Assembly (NCBI GenBank): GCA_045627365.1
Contig: JAZQNN010000036.1
Location: 1-64,000, forward strand
From: RGIG5612 sp045627365
GTDB taxonomy: Bacteria > Bacillota > Clostridia > Lachnospirales > Lachnospiraceae
Length of the DNA: 64,000 nucleotides
Reading direction: 5' to 3'
Both the position numbers and the translations under genes were made by a program. Positions 50,177 to 59,960 of this stretch are shown here, one piece after another. A model generated the notes under the pieces. It saw nothing but the letters and a program-made list of their open reading frames with translations. It had not been told where the DNA came from and did no database searches. Within the stretch, counting starts at the first letter, position 1. Each line of letters begins with the position of its first letter.

Positions 50177-52027
50177 TTAGTTCCTCCGTATTTTTGATAT
50201 GTACCATTTGGCGTCGACCGCAGCTATCAGTTCGTTCGCTGCGAAAAACTCCAAAGCGTTTGTCGTATCGTTTTTTCTGAAGCCGTCACACAGGAATGGT
50301 CCCGGCTTTTCAGGTTTTTTGACCATTTCGATCCCTTCAAGCGTCCAGGAAAGCTCGTCGGTGAGTTCTACCCAGTCAAGCTCCGGATAAGCCGCCAGGA
50401 TCGGCGTTGTCGAGAAGAGTTTTTTGGCTTCCTCGTCATTCGGAATAATGCCTCTTTCGATCAGCTCGCTGCCCATTCTGAAGCGCTTTACCGTAAGAGT
50501 TCCGCCCTTGCCGTCACGGCTGATCTTCATCTCGACCTTGAGTGGGAATTTGTCCTCAAAAATATAATTGATGAACAGCGGGAAATCAGCTTTTATCTGC
50601 TTGCTCTTGAAGGACATGCCGTATTTTTCGCAGATGAGCTCCATCTCCTTGTTGATCCTTCTCTCAACAGCATCGTCGCCGTAATAATCCATATTTGCAC
50701 GGCGCTCGCCGATGGCATATCTTGCCTCAAGATAGAACTTGTAAGCGTCTCTTATGCCCATGCCGTAGATGAGGCCGTCTCTTGCGACATTGCCCATTCT
50801 GAGTGCAAAATCAGCAAACTTGCTGTCGTAATGGCCCTGACAGAATTCTTCAAGCGTCCGTCTGTATCCGTCAACGAGCAGGTTCAGGCCCATGTCAACA
50901 TTTCTCGGAACGCCCTTGCCGTCGATCAGCATATCGGCAGACTTGTATATGGACTCATCAACTCCCGCTACCGCACCGAAGTTGAAATATCTGAACGCGC
51001 GCTCATAGTTAGGATTTCCGCCGGTATTTCGCCCGTAATAGTAAATGTATCCGAGCGAATTGGCTGCGTAAGGATCAGCAGTTTTGTTGAAGAGCTCCTG
51101 CAGATACTTTTCCGATAGTGACCAGTTCTGCTCGAAAGGTCCTCTTCCTTCGTAGTAGCTCCACGCAAGCACCTTTAGCGCCTGCAGATCCCCCTCGCTG
51201 TAAAGATCCAGCACGAACCTTTTATATACCGCAAGTGCCTCTTCAGAGGCGTTCTTCAGATCTTCGTCCTCATCGTAACGTGAGACCAGATGTCTTTTCT
51301 GGGACTTGGAGTAGATCCATTCTTCCATCGGAAGGCCCTTGTTATGCTCGTAAGCATCGATTCGGCTGATGATATCCTCACACACGATCTTGTAAGCGGA
51401 TTCTTCTATCTGCGGAGCTTCTTTTACGCGGTCCCACGGGTATTTCTGCTCAAAATGTATGATATATTTGTCGTTTTCTTCTTTCTTGCTTAAACGTTCT
51501 TCAAGCCGCCAGTAAAGCTTCTCACACAGCCCGTAAACGACCGAAAATGCATCATCATCGTTGTCCGGTCCGTCCGAGAAAAAGTCCTCTCTGTAACGCT
51601 CTTCGATTTCCAGTTTCTCATACAAAATGTTGAGAATGAGCCAGAACCACTCCTTGAACTTTTCCAGACAATCCGGCCTCTTGTTGATGTTCTCAAGTGC
51701 CGTCTTGATATCCGGACCTGTCAGAGTGTATTTTCTGGTTGGCTTGATATTAAAAGGCGGGAAAACCTCCGCGCTTATATCCTCGTAGAAGGTCTCAGCA
51801 TGCAAAAGGTCCTTAAGCTGCCCGCGCGTGAGTTTGTACGGTTCGATCAGCTCCAGCGCAGCCTCATCATAGGCGGTGATCGCCGCAGGCTCATCGCTTT
51901 CATCGTAGGGTATCACGCTGTAGCGGCCATCCTTGCCCAGCATCGCGATCTTGCCGTATCTTTCGGCATATTCCCCGTATTTTATTGTGACCCAGTCACC
52001 CTGAGCAAATATCCTTTTTTTAAGCAT
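50177..52027 (-). CDS. Sel1-like repeat protein
   Basis: 616 residues, cytoplasmic. A small N-terminal SH3-like beta region (AQGDWVTIKYGEYAERYGKIAMLG), a helical middle, and about four Sel1/TPR-type repeats (around 285-430; ALKVLAWSYYEGRGPFEQNW, AANSLGYIYYYGRN, SADMLIDGKGVPRNVDMG). Such repeats act as protein-binding scaffolds. The C-terminal 130 residues are not recognised. Translation start has no Shine-Dalgarno; TGCTATAAT ends 7 nt upstream, suggesting a leaderless mRNA. Co-directional with cysK. Confidence 0.75.
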   Translation of the reverse strand: MLKKRIFAQGDWVTIKYGEYAERYGKIAMLGKDGRYSVIPYDESDEPAAITAYDEAALELIEPYKLTRGQLKDLLHAETFYEDISAEVFPPFNIKPTRKYTLTGPDIKTALENINKRPDCLEKFKEWFWLILNILYEKLEIEERYREDFFSDGPDNDDDAFSVVYGLCEKLYWRLEERLSKKEENDKYIIHFEQKYPWDRVKEAPQIEESAYKIVCEDIISRIDAYEHNKGLPMEEWIYSKSQKRHLVSRYDEDEDLKNASEEALAVYKRFVLDLYSEGDLQALKVLAWSYYEGRGPFEQNWSLSEKYLQELFNKTADPYAANSLGYIYYYGRNTGGNPNYERAFRYFNFGAVAGVDESIYKSADMLIDGKGVPRNVDMGLNLLVDGYRRTLEEFCQGHYDSKFADFALRMGNVARDGLIYGMGIRDAYKFYLEARYAIGERRANMDYYGDDAVERRINKEMELICEKYGMSFKSKQIKADFPLFINYIFEDKFPLKVEMKISRDGKGGTLTVKRFRMGSELIERGIIPNDEEAKKLFSTTPILAAYPELDWVELTDELSWTLEGIEMVKKPEKPGPFLCDGFRKNDTTNALEFFAANELIAAVDAKWYISKIRRN

Positions 52028-52034
52028 AGCTGAT

Positions 52035-52043
52035 ATTATAGCA
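52035..52043 (-). promoter_or_regulatory. Extended -10 of the Sel1-repeat gene (leaderless)
   Basis: TGCTATAAT on the minus strand ends 7 nt before the ATG at 52027. The -35 region is weak, as expected for an extended -10. Confidence 0.55.
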
Positions 52044-52077
52044 TAATTTTCTGTCTTTACTATATTTTTTTCTTTTC

Positions 52078-52106
52078 TTGTTTTTTTTGGCGACAGGTGC
52101 TATCAT
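52078..52106 (+). promoter_or_regulatory. Promoter of typA
   Basis: -35 TTGTTT (52078-52083), 17-bp spacer, TGC-extended -10 TATCAT (52101-52106), plus strand; about 55 nt before the ATG. Confidence 0.6.
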
Positions 52107-52161
52107 TTATCGGTTGCAGGCCGATTTTCGGTCATATTTATAGTGCTTTAAGGAATTCAAA

Positions 52162-53994
52162 ATGATCATCAAACAGGAAAACATCAGAAACATAGCAATC
52201 ATCGCACACGTTGACCACGGCAAAACGACGATGGTCGACGCGATGCTTAAACAGAGCGGTATTTTCCGCGAGGGCCAGGAGATCGTTGACCGTGTCATGG
52301 ACTCCAATGACCTCGAAAGAGAAAGAGGTATCACCATCCTTTCCAAGAATACCGCCATTAATTACAACGGCGTTAAGATCAATATCGTAGACACCCCGGG
52401 CCATGCTGATTTCGGCGGCGAGGTAGAGCGTGTTCTTAAGATGGTCAACGGCGTTATTCTTCTGGTCGACGCTTTCGAAGGCACCATGCCTCAGACTAAA
52501 TTCGTTCTCAAAAAGGCTCTTGATCTCGACCTCGATGTGATCGTCTGCATCAACAAGATCGACAGACCGGAGGCTCGTCCGGAAGCGGTCATCGACGAGG
52601 TACTGGAACTTATGATGGACCTCGAGGCATCCGATAAGCAGCTTGATGCTCCGATCATCTTCGCCTCAGCCAAGAAGGGCTTTGCCATCAAGAATCTGAA
52701 CGACGAGCCGGTGGACCTTAAGCCGCTCTTCGATACGATCATTGAGAGCATTCCGGCGCCTGAAGGAGATCCGGATGCAGGCACACAGGTTCTGATCTCC
52801 ACCATTGATTATAACGAATATGTCGGCCGTATCGGCGTCGGCAAGGTTGATAACGGTACCATCAGTGTGGGTCAGGAGCTCATGCGTCTGAACGCGCATG
52901 ATCCTAGCACTCATGAGAAAGTCAAAATCACTAAACTGTATGAATTCGACGGTCTCGGAAAGGTCGATGTCAAGACGGCTAAGGTCGGCGACATCGTTGC
53001 TCTTTCAGGCATTGCCGACCTTCAGATCGGTGATACTATATGCGCCCAGGAAGGCGCCGAGCCTATTCCGTTCCAGAAGATCTCCGAGCCGACTATCTCG
53101 ATGAACTTTATCGTTAACGACTCGCCTTTTGCAGGGCAGGAAGGCAAATGGTGCACATCCCGCCAGATCAGAGACAGACTTTACCGAGAACTCAACACTG
53201 ATGTTTCGCTCCGCGTAGAAGACACCGAATCCACAGATACATTCAAGGTTTCAGGTCGTGGCGAGCTTCATCTGTCCGTTCTTATTGAGAATATGCGCCG
53301 CGAAGGCTACGAGTTTGCCGTAAGTAAGGCCGAGGTAATCTACCGCTATGACGAGCACGGCAAGAAACTCGAGCCGATGGAGATCGCAACTATCGACGTA
53401 GCCGAAGAATATGCAGGAACTGTCATCAGCATGCTGTCAGAGCGCAAAGGATCACTCGTTAACATGAGCACCTTGTCGGATGGTTCTTCAAGACTTGAGT
53501 TCCAGATCCCGGCAAGAGGCCTGATCGGCTTCCACGGCAGATTCCTGACTTCCACAAGAGGCACCGGCATCCTGAATACGATCTTTGACGGATATGCTCC
53601 TTATCAGGGTGATATTGCCTACCGTTCTCAGGGCTCACTTATTGCATTTGAGGCCGGAGAGGCTGTTACCTACGGACTTTTCGCTGCTCAGGAACGTGGT
53701 TCGCTGTTCATCAGCCCGGGAGAGCGTGTCTACGCAGGTATGGTAATAGGTGAAAACGGCAAAGACGAGGACATCGAGGTCAACGTATGCAAGACCAAGC
53801 ATCTGACCAACACCCGTTCTTCCTCATCTGATGAGGCCCTGAAGCTCACCCCTCCAAGGATCCTCAGCCTTGAGCAGGCGCTCGAATTCATTGACACCGA
53901 CGAGCTCCTTGAGGTTACGCCAAAGACTCTCAGGATCAGAAAGAGGATCCTCGATTCCAGACTCAGAAAGAGATCCAATTTCACTCAGAAATAA
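52162..53994 (+). CDS. typA: Ribosome-associated GTPase TypA/BipA
   Basis: 610 residues. G-domain with AHVDHGKTT (G1), RERGITI (G2), DTPGHADFG (G3), NKID (G4); then EF-G-like domains II, III and V and the TypA-specific C-terminal domain. Acts in ribosome assembly and stress adaptation. AAGGAATTCAAA precedes the ATG. Confidence 0.95.
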   Translation: MIIKQENIRNIAIIAHVDHGKTTMVDAMLKQSGIFREGQEIVDRVMDSNDLERERGITILSKNTAINYNGVKINIVDTPGHADFGGEVERVLKMVNGVILLVDAFEGTMPQTKFVLKKALDLDLDVIVCINKIDRPEARPEAVIDEVLELMMDLEASDKQLDAPIIFASAKKGFAIKNLNDEPVDLKPLFDTIIESIPAPEGDPDAGTQVLISTIDYNEYVGRIGVGKVDNGTISVGQELMRLNAHDPSTHEKVKITKLYEFDGLGKVDVKTAKVGDIVALSGIADLQIGDTICAQEGAEPIPFQKISEPTISMNFIVNDSPFAGQEGKWCTSRQIRDRLYRELNTDVSLRVEDTESTDTFKVSGRGELHLSVLIENMRREGYEFAVSKAEVIYRYDEHGKKLEPMEIATIDVAEEYAGTVISMLSERKGSLVNMSTLSDGSSRLEFQIPARGLIGFHGRFLTSTRGTGILNTIFDGYAPYQGDIAYRSQGSLIAFEAGEAVTYGLFAAQERGSLFISPGERVYAGMVIGENGKDEDIEVNVCKTKHLTNTRSSSSDEALKLTPPRILSLEQALEFIDTDELLEVTPKTLRIRKRILDSRLRKRSNFTQK

Positions 53995-54008
53995 CTTAAC
54001 AAAAGCTC

Positions 54009-54040
54009 AAAAAAAGGACTGCTGACCGGCAGTCCTTTCT
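54009..54040. terminator. Bidirectional terminator, typA / recR-TPR operon
   Basis: Arms AAAGGACTGC and GCAGTCCTTT with a 6-nt loop; seven T on the minus strand, TTTCTGTTTT on the plus strand. Lies between converging genes. Confidence 0.85.
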
Positions 54041-54059
54041 GTTTTAATTCATTCCCGAT

Positions 54060-57000
54060 TTACAGGAAATCTTCCTCCGTCAGGAGCTTCAGCTCGTTGC
54101 CCTTCTTCTTGAATGCGGAGAACAGCTTGCCTACATTCTTTCTTTCGGCATTGTCGATAGCGTCATCAACGATTGCCCTTACGTCATCGTATCCGAGCCT
54201 TACTGTCGGCAGATTGATCTCATCGATTCTGGCGTGAAGCGCAAGCTTGGCCATATCGTCGATCTCGTAGCCCTGCTCGAGTGCGTACTCGCATGCTACA
54301 TTTGCCCACTCAAGGATCGACAGTTCGAAGATGTCAAGTCTGGTGCAGAACAGCTGTCTGATCTTCGGGAAGTTGGACATGATATTCTCGATAGCAAGCT
54401 GGTTGCCCTCGAGCACTATCATGCTGTCGGTGTTGGTATTCTCGATAGCGTCGGCGAGGTTCTCAATGGTCTCATCTGTAAGATATCCGACGTTCTCAAT
54501 GATCAGGTCGCTTCCCTTTATGCGATTAAGGACTTTCTCAATATTCTTGCCGTTGAGGGCTTCAGCCTGAACCTTGGCAACTTTTCCGGCGCCATCTCCG
54601 GTTGCCTCGGCAACTGCTTTAACGATCGCGATCGCAAGATAGGTCTTGCCGGTCTTGGCATCGCCTGTTACTATCAGATTTCCGCCGTTTGCCTGACCGT
54701 TTGCCTTGAAAGCAAGTATCCTGTCGATAGTCTCGCAAATGCTCTCTTCCATGCCGTCGACCAGCAGGTACTCAAAGAGTTCATCACGCTGATCGTCTGT
54801 CAGCTGATATCCGGCTGCCGGCTCTTCGTATGTTTCCTCAGGAATTACAACTTCTTCCTGCCCATCCATATCGTCGAATGAGATCGCAAGCTCTTCGCCC
54901 AGTTCATCTCCAAGCTCATCCAGCATTGCTACTGCCGCAAGGTCAACGCCGTCTTTCTCAGCATTATCGAATTCCTTGATAATAACTTCAGCTTCATCAG
55001 GTAATCCTGCGAATGCAGCTGTTTCTTCTGTCGGTTCTTCTTTCGGTTCATCGAAAACAGCCTCAACAGGCTTCTCTTCCTCAGGCTCCAACTCGTCCTC
55101 TGAGAAAAGCGCGTTGATGTCATCAAATTCGAAATCTACAGGACCGCCGAAATCATCAGCTATCACTTTCTTAACTTGAGGAGCGGCTTCTATCACTTCA
55201 GCAGCTTCCTCAATGACCTCTTCTGCTGCCTCTTCAGGTTCTTCAACTGCAGGCTCTTCTATGGTCTCTTCAGCCGGAGCTTCTTCGACTACTTCATCAG
55301 GCTCTTCAGCAAGCTCTTCTTCCGGTTCATCAACAAGTTCATAAGCCGGTTCCTCTTCCTGTTTTTCAGCTTCCAGCTGCTCGGCTAATATCGCTTCCTT
55401 CTTGCTGAAATCAATATGGATATCATCATCCGGCTCGTCAATAAACTTCTCGTCAAGTTCCTTGCCTTCCTCGAACATATCCGGAGCAAGCGCGGTCTCA
55501 AGATCATTTACTGCCATCGGCTCGTCTTCGATCTCGAATAAAGGTGTAGCCGGCATTCCGCTTACAGCAGCGAGGATCTGAGCAAGACGCTGTTTTTCGA
55601 TCTCAGCGACCTTGTCCTTATTGGCTTCCAGCTTTTCAGAGCAGTTCTTGTAAATATCATCGATTGAAAGCTGACCGTCGATATCTTCCTTGTCATCCGA
55701 AATAACGGCAAGGTCAAGCTGAAGTTGGCCATCTTCGTCTGCTTCTTCCTTCACTGCGCTCTTTGCCTTTACTGCTGTTACTGCCTGAAGAGCTGCTTTT
55801 CTTGCTTCTTCTTCAGCAATTGCAGACAGTGTGCAGGTTCCGCGGCCTGTCAGAGCCGGCTTTGTAACCTGGTCTGCAAACGTAGAACGATATACGGTGG
55901 TGACGCCCATCTTGGAAAGAGCTGCGGCAGCCACTGACGCGCCTGAAGCAGTCTTCAAAGGCTCAGCCGGGGCAGCTGCTGCAGGAGCTGCTTCCTCTAT
56001 TTCTTCAAGCTCTGTGAGCTCCTCAACAACAACTTCCTCTTCGGCAGTCTCTTCTGCTTCTTCGATCTCTTCAACTTCTATCTCTTCTTCAGGAGGGAGC
56101 TCTCTTGTGATCTTCTTAAGAGGCGCAGTCTCTTCTTTCTTGGAATTGATCGCTACAGCTGCAGCGATCGTTGCCATATCGGATGCTGAAAAGACCTTCG
56201 TCTCTTCCATATCTCCGTCAAAAACTTCTTCCGGTATGTCTTCTATGAACTCTTCCGGAGTTTCGAGTATTTCTTCTTCCTTTGCAGGCTCCACATGGAT
56301 CTCGGCAGTCTTCTGAAGCCTTGCCTGAAGCTCAGTCCTGTCAATAAGTACTGTGTCTTCAAGACTTACGTCATCAGAAAGTTCCTCTGCTTCGTCCTCT
56401 GCCGGCTCCTCGCCAAGAAACTCCGCAGCAAAATCCTCTGCCTCCGAGTTAAGCTCCTCATCCTCTACAGGCTCTTCCTCTGCCGGCTCCTCGTCCATAT
56501 ATTCGGCCATTATGGTCTCGTATTTACGCTGCTGATCCGGTGTAAGCGCGGTGTGCGCAAATTTCAGCTCCAGAGCCTTCTTAACATACTCGCCATCCGG
56601 GAACCATGTTACTATCTCGTCGCAGGTCTTTACACAATCCTTTACGCGGCCTTCCTCATGATACAGGCTTGCAAGCTCATACAACCACTCATCGTCTGTC
56701 TCCTGCTTAGCATACTGCTCAAGCACCTTGATAAGCTCTCTGTTGGAGATTCCGCCTTCCTTGCCGATGATGTATTTCAGAAGGTATCTTCTGTTGTCGC
56801 GTGGTGCTATCTGGCAGAAATCCTCATAGAATTCTACAGCATCATCCAGATTGCCTGTTTCGACTGAAAGCATACACAGTTTGTAAGCCAGCTGCTTTGA
56901 ATTCGGCATCCGCTCGTATGCTACCAGCAGCGTATCCTTGGCTTCGTCGTAACGGCCAAGCTGAACATACGCATCAGAAATCATTTCCAACAGTCTGTTG

Positions 57001-57116
57001 TCTTTTACTCTGCTGATGTCCAGTTCCTCGGCATAGAAAACGGCACTATCGTAATTACCATCTTCGTATGCGTCTCTAATTTCGTGCATTAATTCAACGA
57101 TTTCCTGTTTATCCAT
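54060..57116 (-). CDS. TPR / acidic linker / AAA-like (CbbX/SpoVK-type) protein
   Basis: 1018 residues. N-terminal tetratricopeptide-like helices (about 1-210; YDSAVFYAEEL, LGRYDEAKDTLLVAYERMPN, EEGRVKDCVKTCDEIV), then roughly 550 residues dominated by Glu, Ala, Pro and Asp, probably disordered, then a P-loop domain (about 780-1018). Walker A is GDAKTGKT (818-825). The Walker B-like strand reads LIIEN where LxxDE is expected, so hydrolysis may be impaired. The NFPKIRQLF and following helical part resemble CbbX/SpoVK-type AAA modules. ATG at 57116 is one base after the recR stop. No signal peptide. Function unknown. Confidence 0.7.
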   Translation of the reverse strand: MDKQEIVELMHEIRDAYEDGNYDSAVFYAEELDISRVKDNRLLEMISDAYVQLGRYDEAKDTLLVAYERMPNSKQLAYKLCMLSVETGNLDDAVEFYEDFCQIAPRDNRRYLLKYIIGKEGGISNRELIKVLEQYAKQETDDEWLYELASLYHEEGRVKDCVKTCDEIVTWFPDGEYVKKALELKFAHTALTPDQQRKYETIMAEYMDEEPAEEEPVEDEELNSEAEDFAAEFLGEEPAEDEAEELSDDVSLEDTVLIDRTELQARLQKTAEIHVEPAKEEEILETPEEFIEDIPEEVFDGDMEETKVFSASDMATIAAAVAINSKKEETAPLKKITRELPPEEEIEVEEIEEAEETAEEEVVVEELTELEEIEEAAPAAAAPAEPLKTASGASVAAAALSKMGVTTVYRSTFADQVTKPALTGRGTCTLSAIAEEEARKAALQAVTAVKAKSAVKEEADEDGQLQLDLAVISDDKEDIDGQLSIDDIYKNCSEKLEANKDKVAEIEKQRLAQILAAVSGMPATPLFEIEDEPMAVNDLETALAPDMFEEGKELDEKFIDEPDDDIHIDFSKKEAILAEQLEAEKQEEEPAYELVDEPEEELAEEPDEVVEEAPAEETIEEPAVEEPEEAAEEVIEEAAEVIEAAPQVKKVIADDFGGPVDFEFDDINALFSEDELEPEEEKPVEAVFDEPKEEPTEETAAFAGLPDEAEVIIKEFDNAEKDGVDLAAVAMLDELGDELGEELAISFDDMDGQEEVVIPEETYEEPAAGYQLTDDQRDELFEYLLVDGMEESICETIDRILAFKANGQANGGNLIVTGDAKTGKTYLAIAIVKAVAEATGDGAGKVAKVQAEALNGKNIEKVLNRIKGSDLIIENVGYLTDETIENLADAIENTNTDSMIVLEGNQLAIENIMSNFPKIRQLFCTRLDIFELSILEWANVACEYALEQGYEIDDMAKLALHARIDEINLPTVRLGYDDVRAIVDDAIDNAERKNVGKLFSAFKKKGNELKLLTEEDFL

Positions 57117-57117
57117 G

Positions 57118-57714
57118 TCAGATTTCCACTCTTCCTTCCAGTGCTCTGAGTAATGTAACTTCATCGATACATTCCAAATCTCCGCCTACAGGCACGCCGC
57201 TGGCAATACGGCTGACCTTGATTCCCGCCGGCTTTATCAGTTTACTGATATACATTGCGGTCGTTTCTCCTTCAAGGCTGGAGTTTGTCGCGATAATTAC
57301 TTCTTTGACGTCTCCGCGCAGACGCTCTATAAGCTCTTTGAGCTTTATGTCCGACGGACCGATTCCCAACATAGGAGATATTGCTCCGTGCAGAACATGA
57401 TAAACTCCTTCGAACTTGCCCGTTTTCTCATATGCTGCCAGGTCGCGCGTATTTTCAACGACCATTATCGTGCTGTGGTCTCTTTTAGTGCTCCTGCAGA
57501 TCGGGCACTCATCTTCATCTGTGATAGTGTAGCATGTCTTGCAATATTTAATGTTCTGCTTTGCCCCAACTATCGCCTCAGACAATTGTGTCACTTCTTC
57601 TTCCGGCATGTCCAGGATGTGGAACGCAAGCCTGGTTGCGGACTTCGGACCTATGCCCGGCAGCTTTGACAACTCACCTATTAACTTTGAGATGTGTTCA
57701 CTAAAATAGTCCAC
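57118..57714 (-). CDS. recR: Recombination protein RecR
   Basis: 198 residues. Helix-hairpin-helix (LSKLPGIGPKSATRLA), zinc finger CKTCYTITDEDECPIC, and Toprim domain (IMVVENTRDLAAYEKT, ATNSSLEGETTA). Works with RecF/RecO in gap repair. Starts with GTG at 57714, inside the 3' end of ybaB (14-nt overlap), with AGGTGG upstream. Confidence 0.95.
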   Translation of the reverse strand: MDYFSEHISKLIGELSKLPGIGPKSATRLAFHILDMPEEEVTQLSEAIVGAKQNIKYCKTCYTITDEDECPICRSTKRDHSTIMVVENTRDLAAYEKTGKFEGVYHVLHGAISPMLGIGPSDIKLKELIERLRGDVKEVIIATNSSLEGETTAMYISKLIKPAGIKVSRIASGVPVGGDLECIDEVTLLRALEGRVEI

Positions 57715-58060
57715 TCATTCCACCTGCGCCACCAGTGATCTGTGACATCTTAGCCTGTGAGATCTCATCGATCTTCCTGAGTGCCTCATTGGTTGCTGCC
57801 ATAATAAGGTCCTGAAGCATTTCAACATCATCAGGGTCTACAACTTCTTTATCTATCTTAACAGCGGTTATTTCTTTCTTGCCTGATACAGTGACTTCGA
57901 TCGCTCCGCCGCCTGCTGTTGCAGAAACAGTTTCCTCTTCAAGAGCAGCCTGAGCTTCTTCCATCTGCTTTTGCATCTTTTGTGCCTGCTTCAGCAGATT
58001 ATTCATATTTCCCGGCATGCCTCCGCCGTATCCGCCATATCCGCCTCTACCTTTACTCAA
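57701..58060 (-). CDS. Nucleoid-associated protein YbaB/EbfC
   Basis: 119 residues. Gly/Tyr-rich N-terminus (SKGRGGYGGYGGGMPGNMNNLLKQAQKMQKQ), then the conserved YbaB core. Dimeric DNA-binding protein usually found between dnaX and recR, as here. Its ATG is one base after the dnaX stop. Confidence 0.94.
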   Translation of the reverse strand: MSKGRGGYGGYGGGMPGNMNNLLKQAQKMQKQMEEAQAALEEETVSATAGGGAIEVTVSGKKEITAVKIDKEVVDPDDVEMLQDLIMAATNEALRKIDEISQAKMSQITGGAGGMSGLF

Positions 58061-58061
58061 A

Positions 58062-59669
58062 TCAGTATTCCTCCGTTCCTATGTTAAAATTGATTCCGCC
58101 CAGCATATCGTCCGGGATCTCCCGAGGGGCTTCCTCGCGGAAATTCAGTCTTACGCTGACACCGGCTACTTTCCTGATCGTTGCCAGGACATCTTCTTCC
58201 TTGTCCCTGACATTCCTGAGGGACATGTCCATGGAGGAAGATATCGTAAGAAGGTCATCGCCTTCAGCTAAAGGTGTGCATGCGCGCAAACTCATCTTCA
58301 GTATCATTCCGTCGCATGCGTCTATTATGTCTGCCCAGCTTTCCGCAGCTATCCTTGCAGGACTGCCGCCGGCAGGTGCGGGCCTTGCCGCTGCCGGCTC
58401 TATCGGTTCAGGGATGTCGAACCAGACCGGTTCGTCTCCTCCTATAATAACAGATTCGCCCACTTCAGGCTCCGGAACGCTGCAAATCGTTTCATTCACC
58501 ATTCTTACCGGCGCGCTCCCTGCTCCTGCTTCAAGCTGACGAATTCTGTCAATAAGCGAATTCTGGTCTGTCTCCATCTGAGGCTTGGCCAGTTTAATGT
58601 AACAAACTTCCGTCAGGATCTGCTTGGATGAGGAATACCTCAAAGTATCCAGCAGTTCGGAAAGTGTTCTGATATATCTCATCAGGACCTGCGGCCTTGC
58701 ATTTTCTGCATCCTCGCGCAAGGTACGCATATTCTCAGCTGATATTCCGAGGACGTCTTCGCTTGTATCTGAGTTCAGATTGATCAGCAGGAGATTTCTC
58801 AGATACCACAGGAAATCCTCGGAAAATCTGGCCAGATCGCGGCCTTCATTCACTGTCTTGTCAATCAGCTTAAGAACTGCTGCCACATCTGCCGAATATA
58901 CGGCACGGAACATCCCCGAAAAGACCTCCGTGTCAACCGCTCCGAGCGTGCTTAAGACATTCTCGTATGTCAGCGTCTCATTCGGGTTAAAAGCTATGCA
59001 TTTGTCAAGCAGGCTTATGGAATCACGCATGGATCCGTCGCCGGCTTTGGCAATGTACTGCAGAGCCTTTTCCTCTGCCGCAATGTGTTCAGCCGAGGTT
59101 ATTGCCGCAAGATTCTCGGTAATGACTTCGTTGCTTATTCTGTGAAAATCATAACGCTGACACCTGGATAAAATAGTTATCGGCAATTTGTGCGGCTCGG
59201 TCGTTGCAAGAATGAACACAACATATGATGGCGGCTCTTCCAGCGTCTTCAAAAATGCATTGAAAGCAGACGTTGAAAGCATATGTACCTCATCGATGAT
59301 GTAGACCTTGTACCTTCCGTTTACCGGAGTGTACTGAACTTCATCGATGATACGTCTCATATCGTCAACGCCTGTGTTGGAGGCAGCATCCACTTCCACG
59401 ATATCGATAAAAGAATCGTCCAGAGCGGCCTTGCAAACCGCGCACTCATTACACGGCTCGCCGTCGTGCGGATCAAGGCAGTTGATCGCGCGGGCAAAAA
59501 GTTTCGCCACACTGGTCTTTCCTGTACCTCTCGTGCCGGTAAACAGATACGCGTGTCCTATTCTGTCATTCTTCAGTTGGTTCTTCAAAGTCCTTACGAC
59601 GTGATCCTGTCCCTTGACCTGATCAAAAGTCTGCGGCCTGAATTTACGATAAAGCGCCAAATACGACAT
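58062..59669 (-). CDS. dnaX: DNA polymerase III subunits gamma and tau
   Basis: 535 residues. Clamp-loader ATPase with GTRGTGKTS (about 45-53), zinc module CLDPHDGEPCNECAVC, DEVHMLS (Walker B), ATTEPHKLPITILSRCQRYDF (sensor and Arg finger). Tau-type C-terminal extension of about 170 residues. No AAAAAA-type slippery run was noticed. GGGGGAACAGCGC precedes the ATG. Confidence 0.94.
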   Translation of the reverse strand: MSYLALYRKFRPQTFDQVKGQDHVVRTLKNQLKNDRIGHAYLFTGTRGTGKTSVAKLFARAINCLDPHDGEPCNECAVCKAALDDSFIDIVEVDAASNTGVDDMRRIIDEVQYTPVNGRYKVYIIDEVHMLSTSAFNAFLKTLEEPPSYVVFILATTEPHKLPITILSRCQRYDFHRISNEVITENLAAITSAEHIAAEEKALQYIAKAGDGSMRDSISLLDKCIAFNPNETLTYENVLSTLGAVDTEVFSGMFRAVYSADVAAVLKLIDKTVNEGRDLARFSEDFLWYLRNLLLINLNSDTSEDVLGISAENMRTLREDAENARPQVLMRYIRTLSELLDTLRYSSSKQILTEVCYIKLAKPQMETDQNSLIDRIRQLEAGAGSAPVRMVNETICSVPEPEVGESVIIGGDEPVWFDIPEPIEPAAARPAPAGGSPARIAAESWADIIDACDGMILKMSLRACTPLAEGDDLLTISSSMDMSLRNVRDKEEDVLATIRKVAGVSVRLNFREEAPREIPDDMLGGINFNIGTEEY

Positions 59670-59808
59670 GCGCTGTTCCCCCGGAATATACGATCATAAG
59701 ACCGAGTTCCCGCAAGCTGTTGCCTTCGGAAACTCCGTCCCTGAAAATCTACAACATATAGTAACATAACGACTTTATATTATCAACATATAGCCACCAA
59801 AAATAAGC

Positions 59809-59953
59809 AAAAAATAGCCCCGCAGAAGGCTCGTTCCGGGTAGACCAACGTCACACAGAAAGATCCGCTTAGTGCTGCTTCGTTCCCGACCTGACACGGT
59901 TCACAGTTTTCTGTTGCATTGGGCCCAAAAGTCATCGCGGCCTGCGGGGCTAT
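59809..59953 (-). ncRNA. ffs: Signal recognition particle RNA, small bacterial type
   Basis: About 145 nt on the minus strand. The apical domain IV is recognisable (GTCAGGTCGGGAACGAAGC) with a GGAA tetraloop closed by CG/CG pairs and the GAAGCAGC asymmetric side. The ends pair through TAGCCCCGCAG with CTGCGGGGCTA (59942-59952 with 59815-59825), and that helix is followed by six T, serving as terminator. Position between tadA and dnaX is the usual one in Bacillota. Confidence 0.92.
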
Positions 59954-59960
59954 GTGGCAA

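Noticed and set aside
52109..52125. Hairpin ATCGG/CCGAT with TTTT before typA
   Set aside because: The predicted start of transcription is near 52113, so the first arm would be missing from the mRNA.
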